Below the pieces are notes generated by a model. That model was not told the DNA's origin, did not search any database, and saw only the letters and a list, made by a program, of their open reading frames with translations. Positions 1-9,320 of a stretch of 64,000 bases of DNA are shown here, one piece after another. This DNA is from Saposhnikovia divaricata (lineage: Eukaryota; Streptophyta; Magnoliopsida; Apiales; Apiaceae), in NCBI GenBank assembly GCA_036435485.1, contig CM071601.1:188330939-188394938 (forward strand), written 5' to 3'. Each line of letters begins with the position of its first letter. Positions within the stretch are counted from its first letter, which is position 1. The translations under genes and the position numbers were made by a program.

Positions 1-476
1 CTTCATAACTAACCTTGGCCTTCATGGCTAACAGCTTCTGTTCTTCAACCTAGGATTCGGGGTTGATTCCTCGATATAGATTTCGATAAATGCAATCCCG
101 TTGGCTTCTTGCCTTTTAAACTTCTGAGACGAGAGCTTGCTTGAACTTCTTAATCCTTGCTTAAGGTTATCTATTGGCCTTCATCCTTGGATCCTTAATC
201 CAGGTCCTTAATAAGTATTGAAGAGTAGCTAGTCCTTAACATCCTCGGCCTTTCATGGCTTTGACCCTTCGGGATCTTCACCTATGCATTTGTTTGTTTT
301 CCATTCGTTATTTTTTTTATTTTCGGTACTCGTTCATCCTTGACTTGCACTCATCGGGTGATAAAGTACTATTGTCCTACTCGGAGCAAACATGCTCTGC
401 AATGGTTTCAGTGAACCTTATTTCTGCTTCTACTAGATGAAGCTAAGTCCTACTAGGATAACTTGAGCCCATCGGG
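1..476 (-). other. Non-coding part of element B upstream of the pol remnant
   Basis: No convincing gene. Positions 290-345 and 390-435 resemble element A 9060-9115 and 9240-9286, the zone between A's antisense gene and the end of its pol. The plus-strand frame at 255-440 shows no recognisable protein and I treat it as chance. The first 250 bases are a pyrimidine-rich plus strand with repeated cttgg/ccttgg words and no clear counterpart in A. Confidence 0.6.
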
Positions 477-654
477 GCATTGCAAGACTAGGCCTGCATC
501 ACTTGATTTTGTTTTTGATGCTCCATCAAAATAGAGCATCCACCATTCCTTCTGGTATCATCATTCTTATTCTGAAGTTCACTTCCTGCTTGGGGTACTA
601 CCTCCTGCCCCCCGATTTCTTGGTTGCCAATGGTACATTCAACCACAAAGTCAG
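477..654 (-). pseudogene. Collapsed pol remnant of element B (RNase H region)
   Basis: The stretch matches element A around 10963-11037 and 11089-11173, which in A encodes the start of the archaeal-type RNase H and the linker before it. The sequence is not open in a useful frame and lacks catalytic residues. Immediately to its right the sequence jumps to the gag-protease tail, equivalent to A near 12600, so about 1.4 kb of reverse transcriptase is missing at this junction; the integrase side, about 1.6 kb, is missing near position 465. Confidence 0.7.
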
Positions 655-3177
655 TTAACGCCTTAGCCTCAATGGCTGTCCAAGGCTTCTGTGTGATGTC
701 CTCTGCTGGGTTTTTTGGTGTTCCTTTCTTCTGCGGACATCCATGTCTTCAATTGGAAGGACTTGCCCCCCGACTCTGTTAGGCCTTAACGAGGCTACAT
801 AACAGCTTTGTGCCATCTTTTGATCACCTTTATGTTCTCTAACGCCATTCCTGGTTGGGAACTTGATCTTCATATGATACGTTGAGGCAACAGCCTTGAA
901 TACATGAAGTTCAGTCCTTCCAAGAGTAGCGTTGTACGTTGAAACCGCTTTGATTACCAAGAAGTTCAACATCTGAATGGCCTCCTTGGGCTCATGTCCA
1001 ATAGTTATAGGCAACTGAATAGTCCCTTCAACTTTGGATTCTACTCCATTAAATCCATAAATTGGCATGTTGGTTGGGGTCAACTGAGAGTCGGTGTACC
1101 CCATCTTTATAAATGCGACATGAAACAAAATATCAACAGAAGCTCCATTGTCTATCAAGACCCGCTTCACTTCCAAGTTCCCAATCACAGGGGTTATGAC
1201 CAACGGGTCGTCATGGGGAAACTTCACCCCTTCGAGATCTGAGTCATCAAAACCAATAACTATCTCAGTCCTGGCACGCTTCGGGGCTTCTCCCACGATG
1301 TGCATCACTTCTCTGGCATACGCCTTCCGAGAGTTTCGGGTTGTACCGGCCGCTGTCGGGCCTCCCCAAATCATGTTAATAACTGGCCCTCGGGGCTGTG
1401 GGTTACGATCTCGATCTCGATCATCATCCCTTCTATCATTGTCTCTTATATCATAATCCCTTTTTTGAGTTCCACGATCATCACCCTTAGTGAACTTGTT
1501 CAGCTTTCCTTTTCGGATCAAGAATTCAATCTCATCCTTCAACTGCCTACAATCATCTATATCATGCCACACATCGCGGTTGAATCTACAGTACTGATCG
1601 TTGTTTCTCTTTGCGGGATCACCCCTAAGTGGCTTCGGCCATCGAAAATCTTTGTCTTTCTCGATATGTAACAAGATCTGACTCCTAGGAGCATTCAGTC
1701 TCGCATAGTCGTTGAATCTTGGTCCCAAATTCTTCTTCGGGGGTGAATCAAAATCCTTGCTAGTCTGGGGATACTTGTCCCTAGCATCATACTCTTGTTC
1801 TTGCTTGCGTTTCTTTGAGTCATTGGCGCCCTTGCCATTACCCACTACAACCTCCTTTTTCATGCTGTCCTCAGCTTTAATATACTTGTCAGCTCTTCGT
1901 TGAAGTTCGACCATATTCTTAGGGGGGTGCTTTGCCAATGATCTTTTAAAGAATGGATCAGTGGTTCCGTGTTCCAGGGCCACTATGGCTACCTTGTTCT
2001 CCAGGTCGGTAATATTCAGCGTCTCCTTTGTGAATCGCTTGAAATAATCTCTCAAATTTTCGTTCTTCCCTTGTACCACGTACATAAGGGATGCGGAGCT
2101 CTTCTCATGAACTCTCCCACTAATGAATTGGCTGATGAAAACATCGCTTAACTCCTTAAAAGATCCAATCAAGTTTGCAGGAAAACGACTATACCACCTT
2201 TGTTCCATGCCCGACAGGGTTTGAGGGAACGCCCTACACTTCAGGGCATCACTTGCAGGCTGCAGCAGCAGTGCGTTTGAAAACGTTCTTACATGATTTG
2301 CGGGATCACCCGTTCCATCATAAGTCTTGATTGTTGGCATCTTAAACTTCTTTGAGATGTGAGCATTCATTACCTCTTCAGTGAACGGAGGTGTAGGATC
2401 ATCAGGATCCCCAAGGGGCATCAGATCCCTAGGGTTACTTTTGGGGGTCTCCACCCTTGTCGATTTTTCAGTTGGGGCTTCGGCCCTTCGTTGTCTCCTT
2501 GAGGGCCTCTCCATATTTGTAATGGGAATCCTCCCTGTAACTGGAGGAGGTTGAATCAGACTTCGCCTTGCTTGCTCTCTAGCAATATCATCCTTCAGCC
2601 TTTGGATCTCAGCTTCATGAGCCTTAATCCTTTCCTCAGCCGTTTGTGGAGGTCCATCATGGATTCTTTGGGACCTCCTTCGAGGTTCTTTACTAGCATG
2701 TCGCCTCCTTGGGGCTTCATCACGATCATCGTTGTCATCCTCAGACATTGAATCATCAGTATAGGGACCAGAGTAATCATCGTACTCTCGATCTCGGATC
2801 TGTAAGGCATGACCGCTCGGTCCAGGTTCCCTGTGTTGAGGGGGATAATTAGGCAGCCCATACATCGGGTTGGTATTCAAAGGGAGATCTGTGGTGTGGA
2901 TCTGTACCCCCGGAGGCAGCGTACGACCAGCGCTATCAAGAGGAGAAACCACCATCTGAAGAGGGTTAGTTTCTTGGCTTTGAGGGATAGTCACAGGTAA
3001 AGTTCCCTCAACATGGGGAATCGTCCCTGAGGGTTGAGAGGTTAGAGGTTGAATGACCGTCCCTGTTGGTGGGGGTAATTGTCCTTCTTCAGTGGTGATG
3101 AGCGGATCAGAGATGGCAGGTGGAGCAGAGCTAAGGGGTATGGCCTCAGTCGATGTTGTTCTTCGTGTTTGAACCAT
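655..3177 (-). CDS. Gag-protease polyprotein of Tat-like element B
   Basis: An open frame of 840 codons. The N-terminal 250 residues are Pro/Ser/Thr-rich and charged. The Gag core follows at about 270-420 (KKFKMPTIKTYDGTGDP, FPQTLSGMEQRWYSR), a CX..H..C knuckle-like motif near residue 540 (YCRFNRDVWHDIDDC), a basic Asp/Arg-rich linker, and an aspartic protease with DNGAS at about 670-680. Gag would form the particle and protease would process it. The last 25 or so residues (RRRKEHQKTQQ...) read out of frame across a deletion junction and are not a pol sequence. Start: first ATG after the primer site, MVQTRR, matching MVNTRR of element A. The frame is open where A has two stop codons, so B could still supply Gag. 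Confidence 0.85.
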   Translation of the reverse strand: MVQTRRTTSTEAIPLSSAPPAISDPLITTEEGQLPPPTGTVIQPLTSQPSGTIPHVEGTLPVTIPQSQETNPLQMVVSPLDSAGRTLPPGVQIHTTDLPLNTNPMYGLPNYPPQHREPGPSGHALQIRDREYDDYSGPYTDDSMSEDDNDDRDEAPRRRHASKEPRRRSQRIHDGPPQTAEERIKAHEAEIQRLKDDIAREQARRSLIQPPPVTGRIPITNMERPSRRQRRAEAPTEKSTRVETPKSNPRDLMPLGDPDDPTPPFTEEVMNAHISKKFKMPTIKTYDGTGDPANHVRTFSNALLLQPASDALKCRAFPQTLSGMEQRWYSRFPANLIGSFKELSDVFISQFISGRVHEKSSASLMYVVQGKNENLRDYFKRFTKETLNITDLENKVAIVALEHGTTDPFFKRSLAKHPPKNMVELQRRADKYIKAEDSMKKEVVVGNGKGANDSKKRKQEQEYDARDKYPQTSKDFDSPPKKNLGPRFNDYARLNAPRSQILLHIEKDKDFRWPKPLRGDPAKRNNDQYCRFNRDVWHDIDDCRQLKDEIEFLIRKGKLNKFTKGDDRGTQKRDYDIRDNDRRDDDRDRDRNPQPRGPVINMIWGGPTAAGTTRNSRKAYAREVMHIVGEAPKRARTEIVIGFDDSDLEGVKFPHDDPLVITPVIGNLEVKRVLIDNGASVDILFHVAFIKMGYTDSQLTPTNMPIYGFNGVESKVEGTIQLPITIGHEPKEAIQMLNFLVIKAVSTYNATLGRTELHVFKAVASTYHMKIKFPTRNGVREHKGDQKMAQSCYVASLRPNRVGGQVLPIEDMDVRRRKEHQKTQQRTSHRSLGQPLRLRR

Positions 3178-3190
3178 GGTTGATGTTGTC

Positions 3191-3208
3191 TTCCCACAGA
3201 CGGCGCCA
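3191..3208 (-). other. Primer-binding site of element B
   Basis: On the minus strand the bases two nucleotides inside the 5' LTR read TGGCGCCGTCTGTGGGAA. The TGGCGCCGT start is the type used by many plant Ty3/gypsy elements with a tRNA-Asp or related primer. Element A has the same 18 bases in the same place. The exact tRNA was not tested. Confidence 0.8.
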
Positions 3209-3210
3209 AA

Positions 3211-3836
3211 TGTTGTGGAATAAAAACTAGGTTACGATTAGTAATTAATGCTAGGGTGGTTGAGCTTCGAGCTTTAATGGCTGTTTCCGTGTTACGAGAC
3301 TGATCGGTCCTCACAGAGTGCCTACGTATCTCATTATTGAGAATCAAGCCAGGACGTAGTTCTAGGTGATGGTGCCCTCGAGGCTATGGCGGCGAGAGCT
3401 CACCTAGGACGCAGTGGCTTGTATGTCCTTATTCGAGGATTAAGCCAAAACGTGGTGGGTAACGTATGGAGCTGTGTCCAAAAACGTGGTTCTGAGATGA
3501 GGGGTTAGACCATTTATATAGGCTGAGAAGCCCTAGAATTATGGTAGGAGTCAGAGACTTGGTGGACAAGTATTCGTTGAGGAAGGTTCTAGATCTATTA
3601 CTTATAGGAATCAGTTTCCATGTTGAAATATGTATCTTGGAGGCTAAGTGAGGCAAGAGTAATATCCTTTTTTGACTCTTATTTGTTGAGCTATTTATTA
3701 CCCCCAATATTAATTACGAAATTAATATTATAATTGGGGTTTTGGGCCCATCTGGTGGGGCCCACATTTGGAATATTCTTGGCCTAATTATTGCCATATT
3801 GAATGTGTCTTTAGGGGTTATTTTCAGCCCATATCA
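3211..3836 (-). repeat. 5' LTR of element B (626 bp)
   Basis: Starts TGTTGTGG and ends ATATCA on the plus strand, giving TG...CA termini. Blocks shared with the element A LTR include the first 16 bases, a gcctacgtatctc block and the TATA region near 3513. The flank aatat (3837-3841) should be one half of the target duplication; its partner is outside the window. Confidence 0.85.
3513..3520 (-). promoter_or_regulatory. TATA box of the element B LTR
   Basis: On the minus strand the LTR carries TATATAAA, in a block (tatataggctg on plus) conserved with both LTRs of element A. It would drive the gag transcript leftward. Call rests on motif and conservation only. Confidence 0.55.
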
Positions 3837-4108
3837 AATATATAGAGCAGACATATAATTGAATTATACTTTTTTATATCAGTTAATTATACTTATATTA
3901 GGAATCATCAATATCTATCTATCTATCTATCAATATCTATCTATTATATAAAGGAGAACCCGCAGGAGCTCTAGAATCGTTCGAATCCTATTTATCTATT
4001 TTTCTTGAGCTCCTCTATTTTAAATAATTAAAATCAAACTTCCTTCTTTAAGTCCTATTTTTTAGAAAAGAAATCAAAAAGGCTTTTTTAAGTTGTATAA
4101 AATAAACC
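3837..4108. repeat. Helitron-like repeat fragment between elements B and A, with (ATCT)n run
   Basis: No gene. An imperfect ATCT microsatellite runs at about 3912-3946 and passes into tctatctattatataaagg, which looks like a plant Helitron 5' end (TC start, preceded by A). From about 3960 to 4108 the sequence resembles 20290-20400, and the same similarity resumes to the right of element A (15653 onward). Element A therefore inserted into this repeat. Confidence 0.55.
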
Positions 4109-4113
4109 ATTAA

Positions 4114-4656
4114 TGTTGTGGAATAAAAAGTAGGGTTATCGAATGGCGGCTAGGGTTCGTGAGCTTCTTGCTTTAATGGCTGCGCTTGTGTTATCGTGAC
4201 CTAATTCGGGTCCTCACAAGATGCCTACGTATCTCTGTATTAGAGAATCAAGCCAAAAACGTAGTTCTAGGATGAGGGGTCTGGCCCTTTATATAGGCTG
4301 TGGAAGCCTTAGAATTATAGTAGGTTTTGGAGACTTGGTGGATAAGTCACCGTAATTGAGGAAGGTTCTGACTCCTTCCTTTTAGGAATTAGTTTCCATG
4401 TCGAATTTGGTGCCTTGGAGGCTACACAATATCCTGGGGATATTCTAGGACGTTTTTGGTTTCTAGAACGTTCCTGGTTTGTGGATCAGACCCATGTTAG
4501 AGATAGGCTTTTACTGGGCGTCCCCAGTTTGGGCCGTTCTTTTAGGCCTGACCATTAATTACGAATTTAGTGCCCAACTAGGGTTTCGGGCCATATTTAC
4601 GGGCCAATAAATGTCACATTAATTATGTCTTTAAGGGTTATTTTTTACCCATGTCA
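4114..4656 (-). repeat. 3' LTR of element A
   Basis: 543 bp, TGTTGTGG...CATGTCA on the plus strand. It differs from the 5' LTR at four sites: g/a near 4312, g/a near 4430, a/g near 4534, g/a near 4653. The left target duplication attaa is at 4109-4113. A minus-strand TATATAAA is at 4288-4295. Confidence 0.92.
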
Positions 4657-4671
4657 TTTGCCCCCCAACTT
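4657..4671 (-). other. Polypurine tract of element A
   Basis: On the minus strand AAGTTGGGGGGCAAA directly abuts the 3' LTR, the expected position for the plus-strand primer in reverse transcription. Confidence 0.8.
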
Positions 4672-5744
4672 CTAGGAAAACTTGATTTCGTAGAAGTTTA
4701 AGGTCATATCAGCCCTGCAAGGGTATCGTCTTATAGTAAAGTGTGGAGCGACCTACACATTTACCATGACTAAAATCCTTTCCCAAGTTAATACTTAAGA
4801 AAGTTAAACGTTCCTTGGCCTCTCGAATCTTTCTCTCAAGATTTCCGAGCCTTTCGGGAATAGGATTAGTGCCGTTTTGAGCTCATAGACACTAATCCGA
4901 GTGCAATTCGTGCATAGGATCCTTTATCATCAATTAATTAATGATTCATTCCCCTCAACGTATCTAAGTTGGGGTTAATGCCGGGTGGTCGCTGCTCATA
5001 AGCCTTGATAAGGGCTAATTTTTGAGCAGAAGACGCTATTTTGGCCCTAATCGGGGCTAAACAACCCTAAACGGGGTTATAAAGGTCTTGATTTAGGCCA
5101 ACAAGTTCATACTTGATGTAGTTACTATTAAGATATCCACCTTTAACCTTTGGATAGGTTAATTCTTGAGTGGAAGTCCTTAAACGTTGATAATTGAGGC
5201 TAATCACCCCCTAATTGCGATTAGCGAAGTCCTAACCCCAAATTTTGGAGTCAAGTTAGTCAAGTAGAGCTTCTTATATCCTCCTGGTTGCAAAAAGAAT
5301 CACGTGAAAATTCTCATTTTTGAGTTGTCTAGGGAAGAAATACTATCCCCTAGAAGGTGTTTCAGGGTCTTTCAATATCCTTGGTTTTCTGAACACCCCT
5401 GGCATCTCCAAACCCAAACTTTGAAGTTGAGCTTATATGATGGGGATTCTTATAATCTCCTGGTATGAAGAAGAATCACATGAAAACATGCATTTTTGAA
5501 CGTTCTGGAGGTGAAATACCCCATTTTCAGCTGATTTTCAGACCAGGTCTCGCACATGATCATAACACCTTTCCAATTTCATGGAGACACTTGGCCACCT
5601 GCATAGGCTTGTAGAGGACCTCACAAGGTTCTTGAATCTCAAATTTGAGCTCAAACGGAGCGTTTTTGAGCGTTCTGGAGGGTCATGAAAACACCCTAAA
5701 AAACAGGTCCTCCGGAAGCCCTCCAAACACCCTACCAAGGTGGC
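4672..5744. other. Non-coding 3' region of element A
   Basis: About 1 kb between purine tract and the repeats below. No long frame and no recognised protein. It contains a pair of related segments about 190 bp apart (near 5270-5340 and 5440-5510, each with the words tcctggt and aagaatcac), suggesting an old internal duplication. Confidence 0.5.
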
Positions 5745-5807
5745 CTGGTCGGCTCACCCTGGTCGGCCATTCGGCCTAGGGTGCCTGGTCGGCTAGGGCT
5801 GGTCGGC
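5745..5807 (+). repeat. Four copies of CTGGTCGGC in 63 bp
   Basis: Copies start at 5745, 5759, 5785 and 5799. Spacing alternates 14, 26 and 14 bp, so the unit is a pair that duplicated. GC-rich against an AT-rich surround. Confidence 0.85.
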
Positions 5808-5856
5808 TGGGTCCCCCAAATTTTTTTTTTTTGAATTTTGGCCATTTTTTGGCTAG

Positions 5857-5894
5857 TTGACTTTGACCTTTGACTTTTGACTTTGACTTTGACC
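5857..5894 (+). promoter_or_regulatory. Cluster of six W-boxes
   Basis: TTGAC followed by C or T occurs six times in 38 bp, starting at 5857, 5863, 5870, 5877, 5883 and 5889, all in plus orientation. TTGAC(C/T) is the core bound by WRKY transcription factors. The array lies about 960 bp upstream of the antisense gene start (6859) and points the same way. Function is inference. Confidence 0.7.
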
Positions 5895-6742
5895 AAAATC
5901 AAAACTTGTCTTAAACTCCCTTCCTTGTTCCTAGAAAGGATTTAGTGATACCTTGGTTGGTTTGATGACCCTTGGCCTCAAACAACCTACTTCTTGGTTT
6001 TCAGGACCTTCCGGGTCTAAACCTTTCTTGAACTCTCGATATCAAATAACCTTTGGTTAAACTATTTCCCTTGGCTTCCAGGCATTCTCATGTACCTATA
6101 ATAGAGTGTTTTAAACAACCTTAACCTTGCCCCCTTTGTGTTCAGGGTCTTTACTTCTTTATTTGAAGATGTGGGGACTTCCCTTGTTTTCAACACCTGA
6201 CTTTGAGTCTAGGATATCGTAGTTAGTTTCTCATCCTAGGTTTTAAGCTTAAGGTCTTCACATCTCCTTCCTTGTTTGTAGGATCTTGTCCTATCTTAAG
6301 CTAATCATCCTTAGGCTAGTCTCAGGCCTTAGGCTTAAGCAATCATCTTGATTCAAGACAATCAACCTCGTTGGCCATCTAGGCTTATATTTTGTGTTGG
6401 GATTCAAAACCCACACTCCATATTCTAGAGTAGGTCTTCTCATATCCTTAAAGATGTTAGCCTTTTAGCTAATCATCCTGCTTAGTGGCTTTAATCGTGG
6501 TTTTTAGCTTAATCCCCTGTTTAGGCTTGATAAGCATATATTAATCAACCTGGGAGGTTGTTAATTATATTGTTGCTCTTGCCTGTATTTCCATTCGTTT
6601 CTTTCACATATTTTACGAATTAGATCGTTTATTTGACCCAATTCCGAGCTCACATAGCCCTTTTCCTGCTATCTTCGGCTATTTAACCTGTAAACGCGGG
6701 TCGTTGGAAAGACGACCTGCTATTGAGGGTCATCATTTTTCT
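5895..6742 (+). other. Presumed upstream region of the antisense gene in element A
   Basis: No frame of note on either strand. The plus strand is pyrimidine-rich with many cttgg and ccttgg words. It runs from the W-box array to the TATA-like motif and is the natural place for promoter elements of the 6859 gene, or for the 3' UTR of the gag-pol transcript. Confidence 0.4.
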
Positions 6743-6749
6743 TATAAAA
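6743..6749 (+). promoter_or_regulatory. TATA box of the antisense gene
   Basis: TATAAAA on the plus strand, about 110 bp before the ATG at 6859 and followed by a CT-rich leader (ttcttctttc). This layout is typical of a plant core promoter and would make the antisense gene independent of the LTR. Motif only. Confidence 0.5.
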
Positions 6750-6858
6750 GAGTGTGGATTGAAGTCATTCTTCACATTTCCTTCTTCTTTCAAAGAAAAT
6801 TTCTCTCTGAGGAGCTACCAAGTTTCAAGCACTTCTTTCAGTTTCAGACAAGGCTGTA

Positions 6859-8908
6859 ATGGCAAGTGAGGGTGGTCAGAACGCCTTAGTCCCTTCCAAG
6901 GGCCTTCTTCAGGCGATTAACAGGAGAACCAAAGACAAGAACAGAAAAGGTAAGGTCTTTCCTCCTCGTTATCAATTATCTTTATCTGAGCTCTTAGATG
7001 AGCCCGGGGATGTGTTTCCGAACAACGCGGAATTCGACTCTTTTATGTTCCCTAGTACTTTGGATGCGGGAGATATCAGAAACTTACTCAAATATGAATT
7101 CCCTGCTGAGATGAAGCTTAGAATTCCCACACCAGGGGACAGAACTTGTAACTGGCATCCTGAGAACTTGTTTGTGTACAAAGGTGCCATTGATGCTGGC
7201 CTTAGGTTTCCAGTTCACCCTTGGCTTGTTAGGTTATTAGCTGAGGTTAAAATCAACCCTTGTCAACTATATCCCAACTCCTGGAAATTCATCTTCATTT
7301 TCATGGTTGAATGCATCAGAGGAGGCATTCGCCTTAGCATCCCGTTGTTTAGGCATCTATTTGCTTTTAAGAATAGCCCTATCACTAGGAAAGGATGGGT
7401 GAGCATCCAACACCGCATAAAATCTAGGATGATTATTGATGCTTTTTCTGTGCCTGATTCTTGCCACAACTGGAGGCACGAATTTTTCATCCTTAGATGG
7501 AAAGGAGGAGACTGGGGTAACTTTTTCAGGTCGAAATTCAATCACGTGACTGATGAGGGTGTTAGTGAGCTTCAACTCATAACTGAAGAAGTGTCCCAAC
7601 GGGATTGGCTTATTTAAGTCTTTCAGAAAACCCACAATCGTGAAGTTGTGACTGAACGTGCCTTGTTGGAGGCCGGGCTTAGTTATATCCCTTTCGAGGG
7701 TAATTCTTACTTTAACTTCTTTTCTTTCATCGTACTTGTTCTTATTCCAACATCGTTTCCTTTGCTTTGTTTGCAATTGCTGAGGAAATTGACAACCATC
7801 CGAGCCGACTTCCCCATATCACCAAAAGGATGATTAAGAAAGCTGAGAAAGAAGCTAATCCTGAAGACGTACCGGCCCTTGAGTTCCTTCAGCATTGTTC
7901 GAAGGCGGGGAAGAGAATTAGGAGTTCAGAAGGGAGCATGAAAACAGCATTCATGCCTGATTGGGGGATATGTGAGTAGGATGCTATCAAGGACAGCCAC
8001 CTCCTTGCTCGAGAGTGGTCTCGGAATGCCATAGCCCCGGCCGACAAGGTCCATTTTGCAACAGCAACAGATTTAGAGGAAAATGAAAGCATGGGGGCAT
8101 ATCATGCCTATAACGTAAGTCGATCTCCTCTTCCTTTTCATTGTTATGGTTGTATATTGGCCGTCGTGGCTTAACACATTTTCTTATGGCGTTTTTGTTT
8201 TGGTAGCTAAATGCTCACTTCCAGAATGCTATCCAACTCGGGAGGTCCTACAAGGACAAGGAGAGAACTGCCCTCAAGGCTGTAGAGAAGCTTCAGAAGG
8301 AGTTTGAAGAATGGGAGGCTAAGTATTTCACCTCGGAGGACCAACTCTCATCCCTTAGGGGAAAGTATACGGCTCTGGAAAACAGGACCCAGAATAATGA
8401 GAGTTCCATCATTCAGAACTACTTAGGTTCAGACACTTTTCTTGCCTTCATTGATGAGCATGACAGGGAGGTCCAGCCGGACAGCATGACCATAGGTTGG
8501 GAGAAGGCTGTGAACAGGATTAGCCAAGATCATAAGGGAGTTGTCTTTCCTTCCTTTTATCCGAGTCCCTGGAAGGTGACAGAAGACGATGACCTTGTTG
8601 AAGGTGTTGGGACTTCCCCTGTGAGCAAACGTGCTTCTGGTTCTGGGACAAAGGGCATTCCTCGACAATCAGGGTCTAGTTCTGGGAAACGTCCCTCAAG
8701 ATCCCATCAGAGCGGGAGTTCAGAATGCCCCTTAGCGGGACAAATCCGTGAACCCAAGTCGGTTAGTATCAGTAGCTCCTCAACCTCAACTTCCAGGAGC
8801 AAAGAAGAAGGAGGGAAGAACTCGTCAGGTGAAGAAGAAGTCCCTGCTCAGACTGCTCCTCCAAAAACCAAGAAGCGGTTGGTGAAGACTGCTTCTATCA
8901 AGAAGTGA
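6859..8908 (+). pseudogene. Antisense extra gene of element A (spliced, two nonsense codons)
   Basis: Coding sequence opposite to gag-pol. Exon 1 (6859-7699) encodes MASEGGQNALVPSKG, then a domain I recognise as the plant 'putative gypsy-type transposon' domain (Pfam Transposase_28 type), with FPVHPWLVRLLAEVKINPCQ and FIFMVECIRGG at about residues 120-155. It is broken by TAA at 7615-7617. Exon 2 begins near 7777-7785 with an unclear acceptor, and is broken by TAG at 7977-7979. A clean intron (gtaagt...ttggtag, 8115-8206) joins in phase to exon 3 (8207-8908), which carries a coiled-coil stretch and a Ser/Lys-rich tail ending KTASIKK. Extra antisense frames are known in Tat elements. Function is unknown. 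The stops show this copy is damaged. Confidence 0.8.
8115..8206 (+). other. Intron of the antisense gene
   Basis: Ninety-two bp beginning gtaagt and ending ttggtag, with a T-rich 3' half. Both flanks are in phase 0 and the frames continue across it (HAYN to LNAHFQ), which is direct evidence that the antisense strand was transcribed and spliced during the family's history. Confidence 0.75.
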
Positions 8909-9320
8909 TTGAGCCTTGCATGGCCTGTGTTAGCTTCGTGTGGCTTTAGTTCTTTTAATATCCCGTCTTTGATTATGGTCCTTCATGGACTTGTACTTTT
9001 ATTCGTATGTGTGTAACTTAAACTTTGATTGTGCCCTCCTGGGTATTTTATCTACGTGCTTGTTTTCTATGTTTCATATGTTCTTTTATTTTCGGTACTT
9101 GGTCATCTTAGACTTACACACATCTGGTGCTCGGTACATCACAAGGATTTACAGAATCATAGAACAGAAAACAAGCTTGTATTGATAACGCAAAATGGGC
9201 TTAGCCCTTACATAGAATATTATGTCCTACTAGGAGCAACATGCTCTGCAATGGTTTCATATGAACCTTATTTCTACTTCTATTAGATAGGCTAAAAGCT
9301 ATGTCCTTAATAGGAGAGCT
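8909..9320. other. Convergent gap between antisense gene and pol
   Basis: About 410 bp between the stop of the plus-strand gene (8906-8908) and the stop of the minus-strand pol (9321-9323). No gene is seen. It probably serves as 3' UTR for both transcripts. Parts of it (about 9060-9115 and 9240-9286) are conserved in element B. Confidence 0.55.

Larger units (their letters stand above)
1..3836 (-). mobile_element. Tat-like Ty3/gypsy element B, gag-only derivative (5' part; 3' end outside window)
   Basis: Reading on the minus strand, the element starts with a 5' LTR (3211-3836), then a primer-binding site, then a gag-protease frame (655-3177). Downstream it is collapsed: positions 477-700 match two short stretches of the pol gene of neighbouring element A (A 10963-11037 and 11089-11173), and about 390-435 matches A 9240-9286. 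Reverse transcriptase and integrase are therefore deleted. The 3' LTR lies left of the window, so length and target duplication cannot be read. Gag, primer site and LTR architecture place B in the same lineage as A, but its LTR is longer (626 against 543 bp), so it is a related family rather than a copy of A. It resembles the non-autonomous gag-bearing elements described in plants as TR-GAG; that assignment is inference. Confidence 0.8.

Noticed and set aside
255..440. Small plus-strand frame at the left edge
   Set aside because: Part of the element B internal region with a counterpart in non-coding element A sequence; composition is hydrophobic by chance from T-rich DNA.
7263..7776. Minus-strand frames under the antisense gene of element A
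   Set aside because: Shadows of the plus-strand coding exon; no gypsy domain is expected or seen there.
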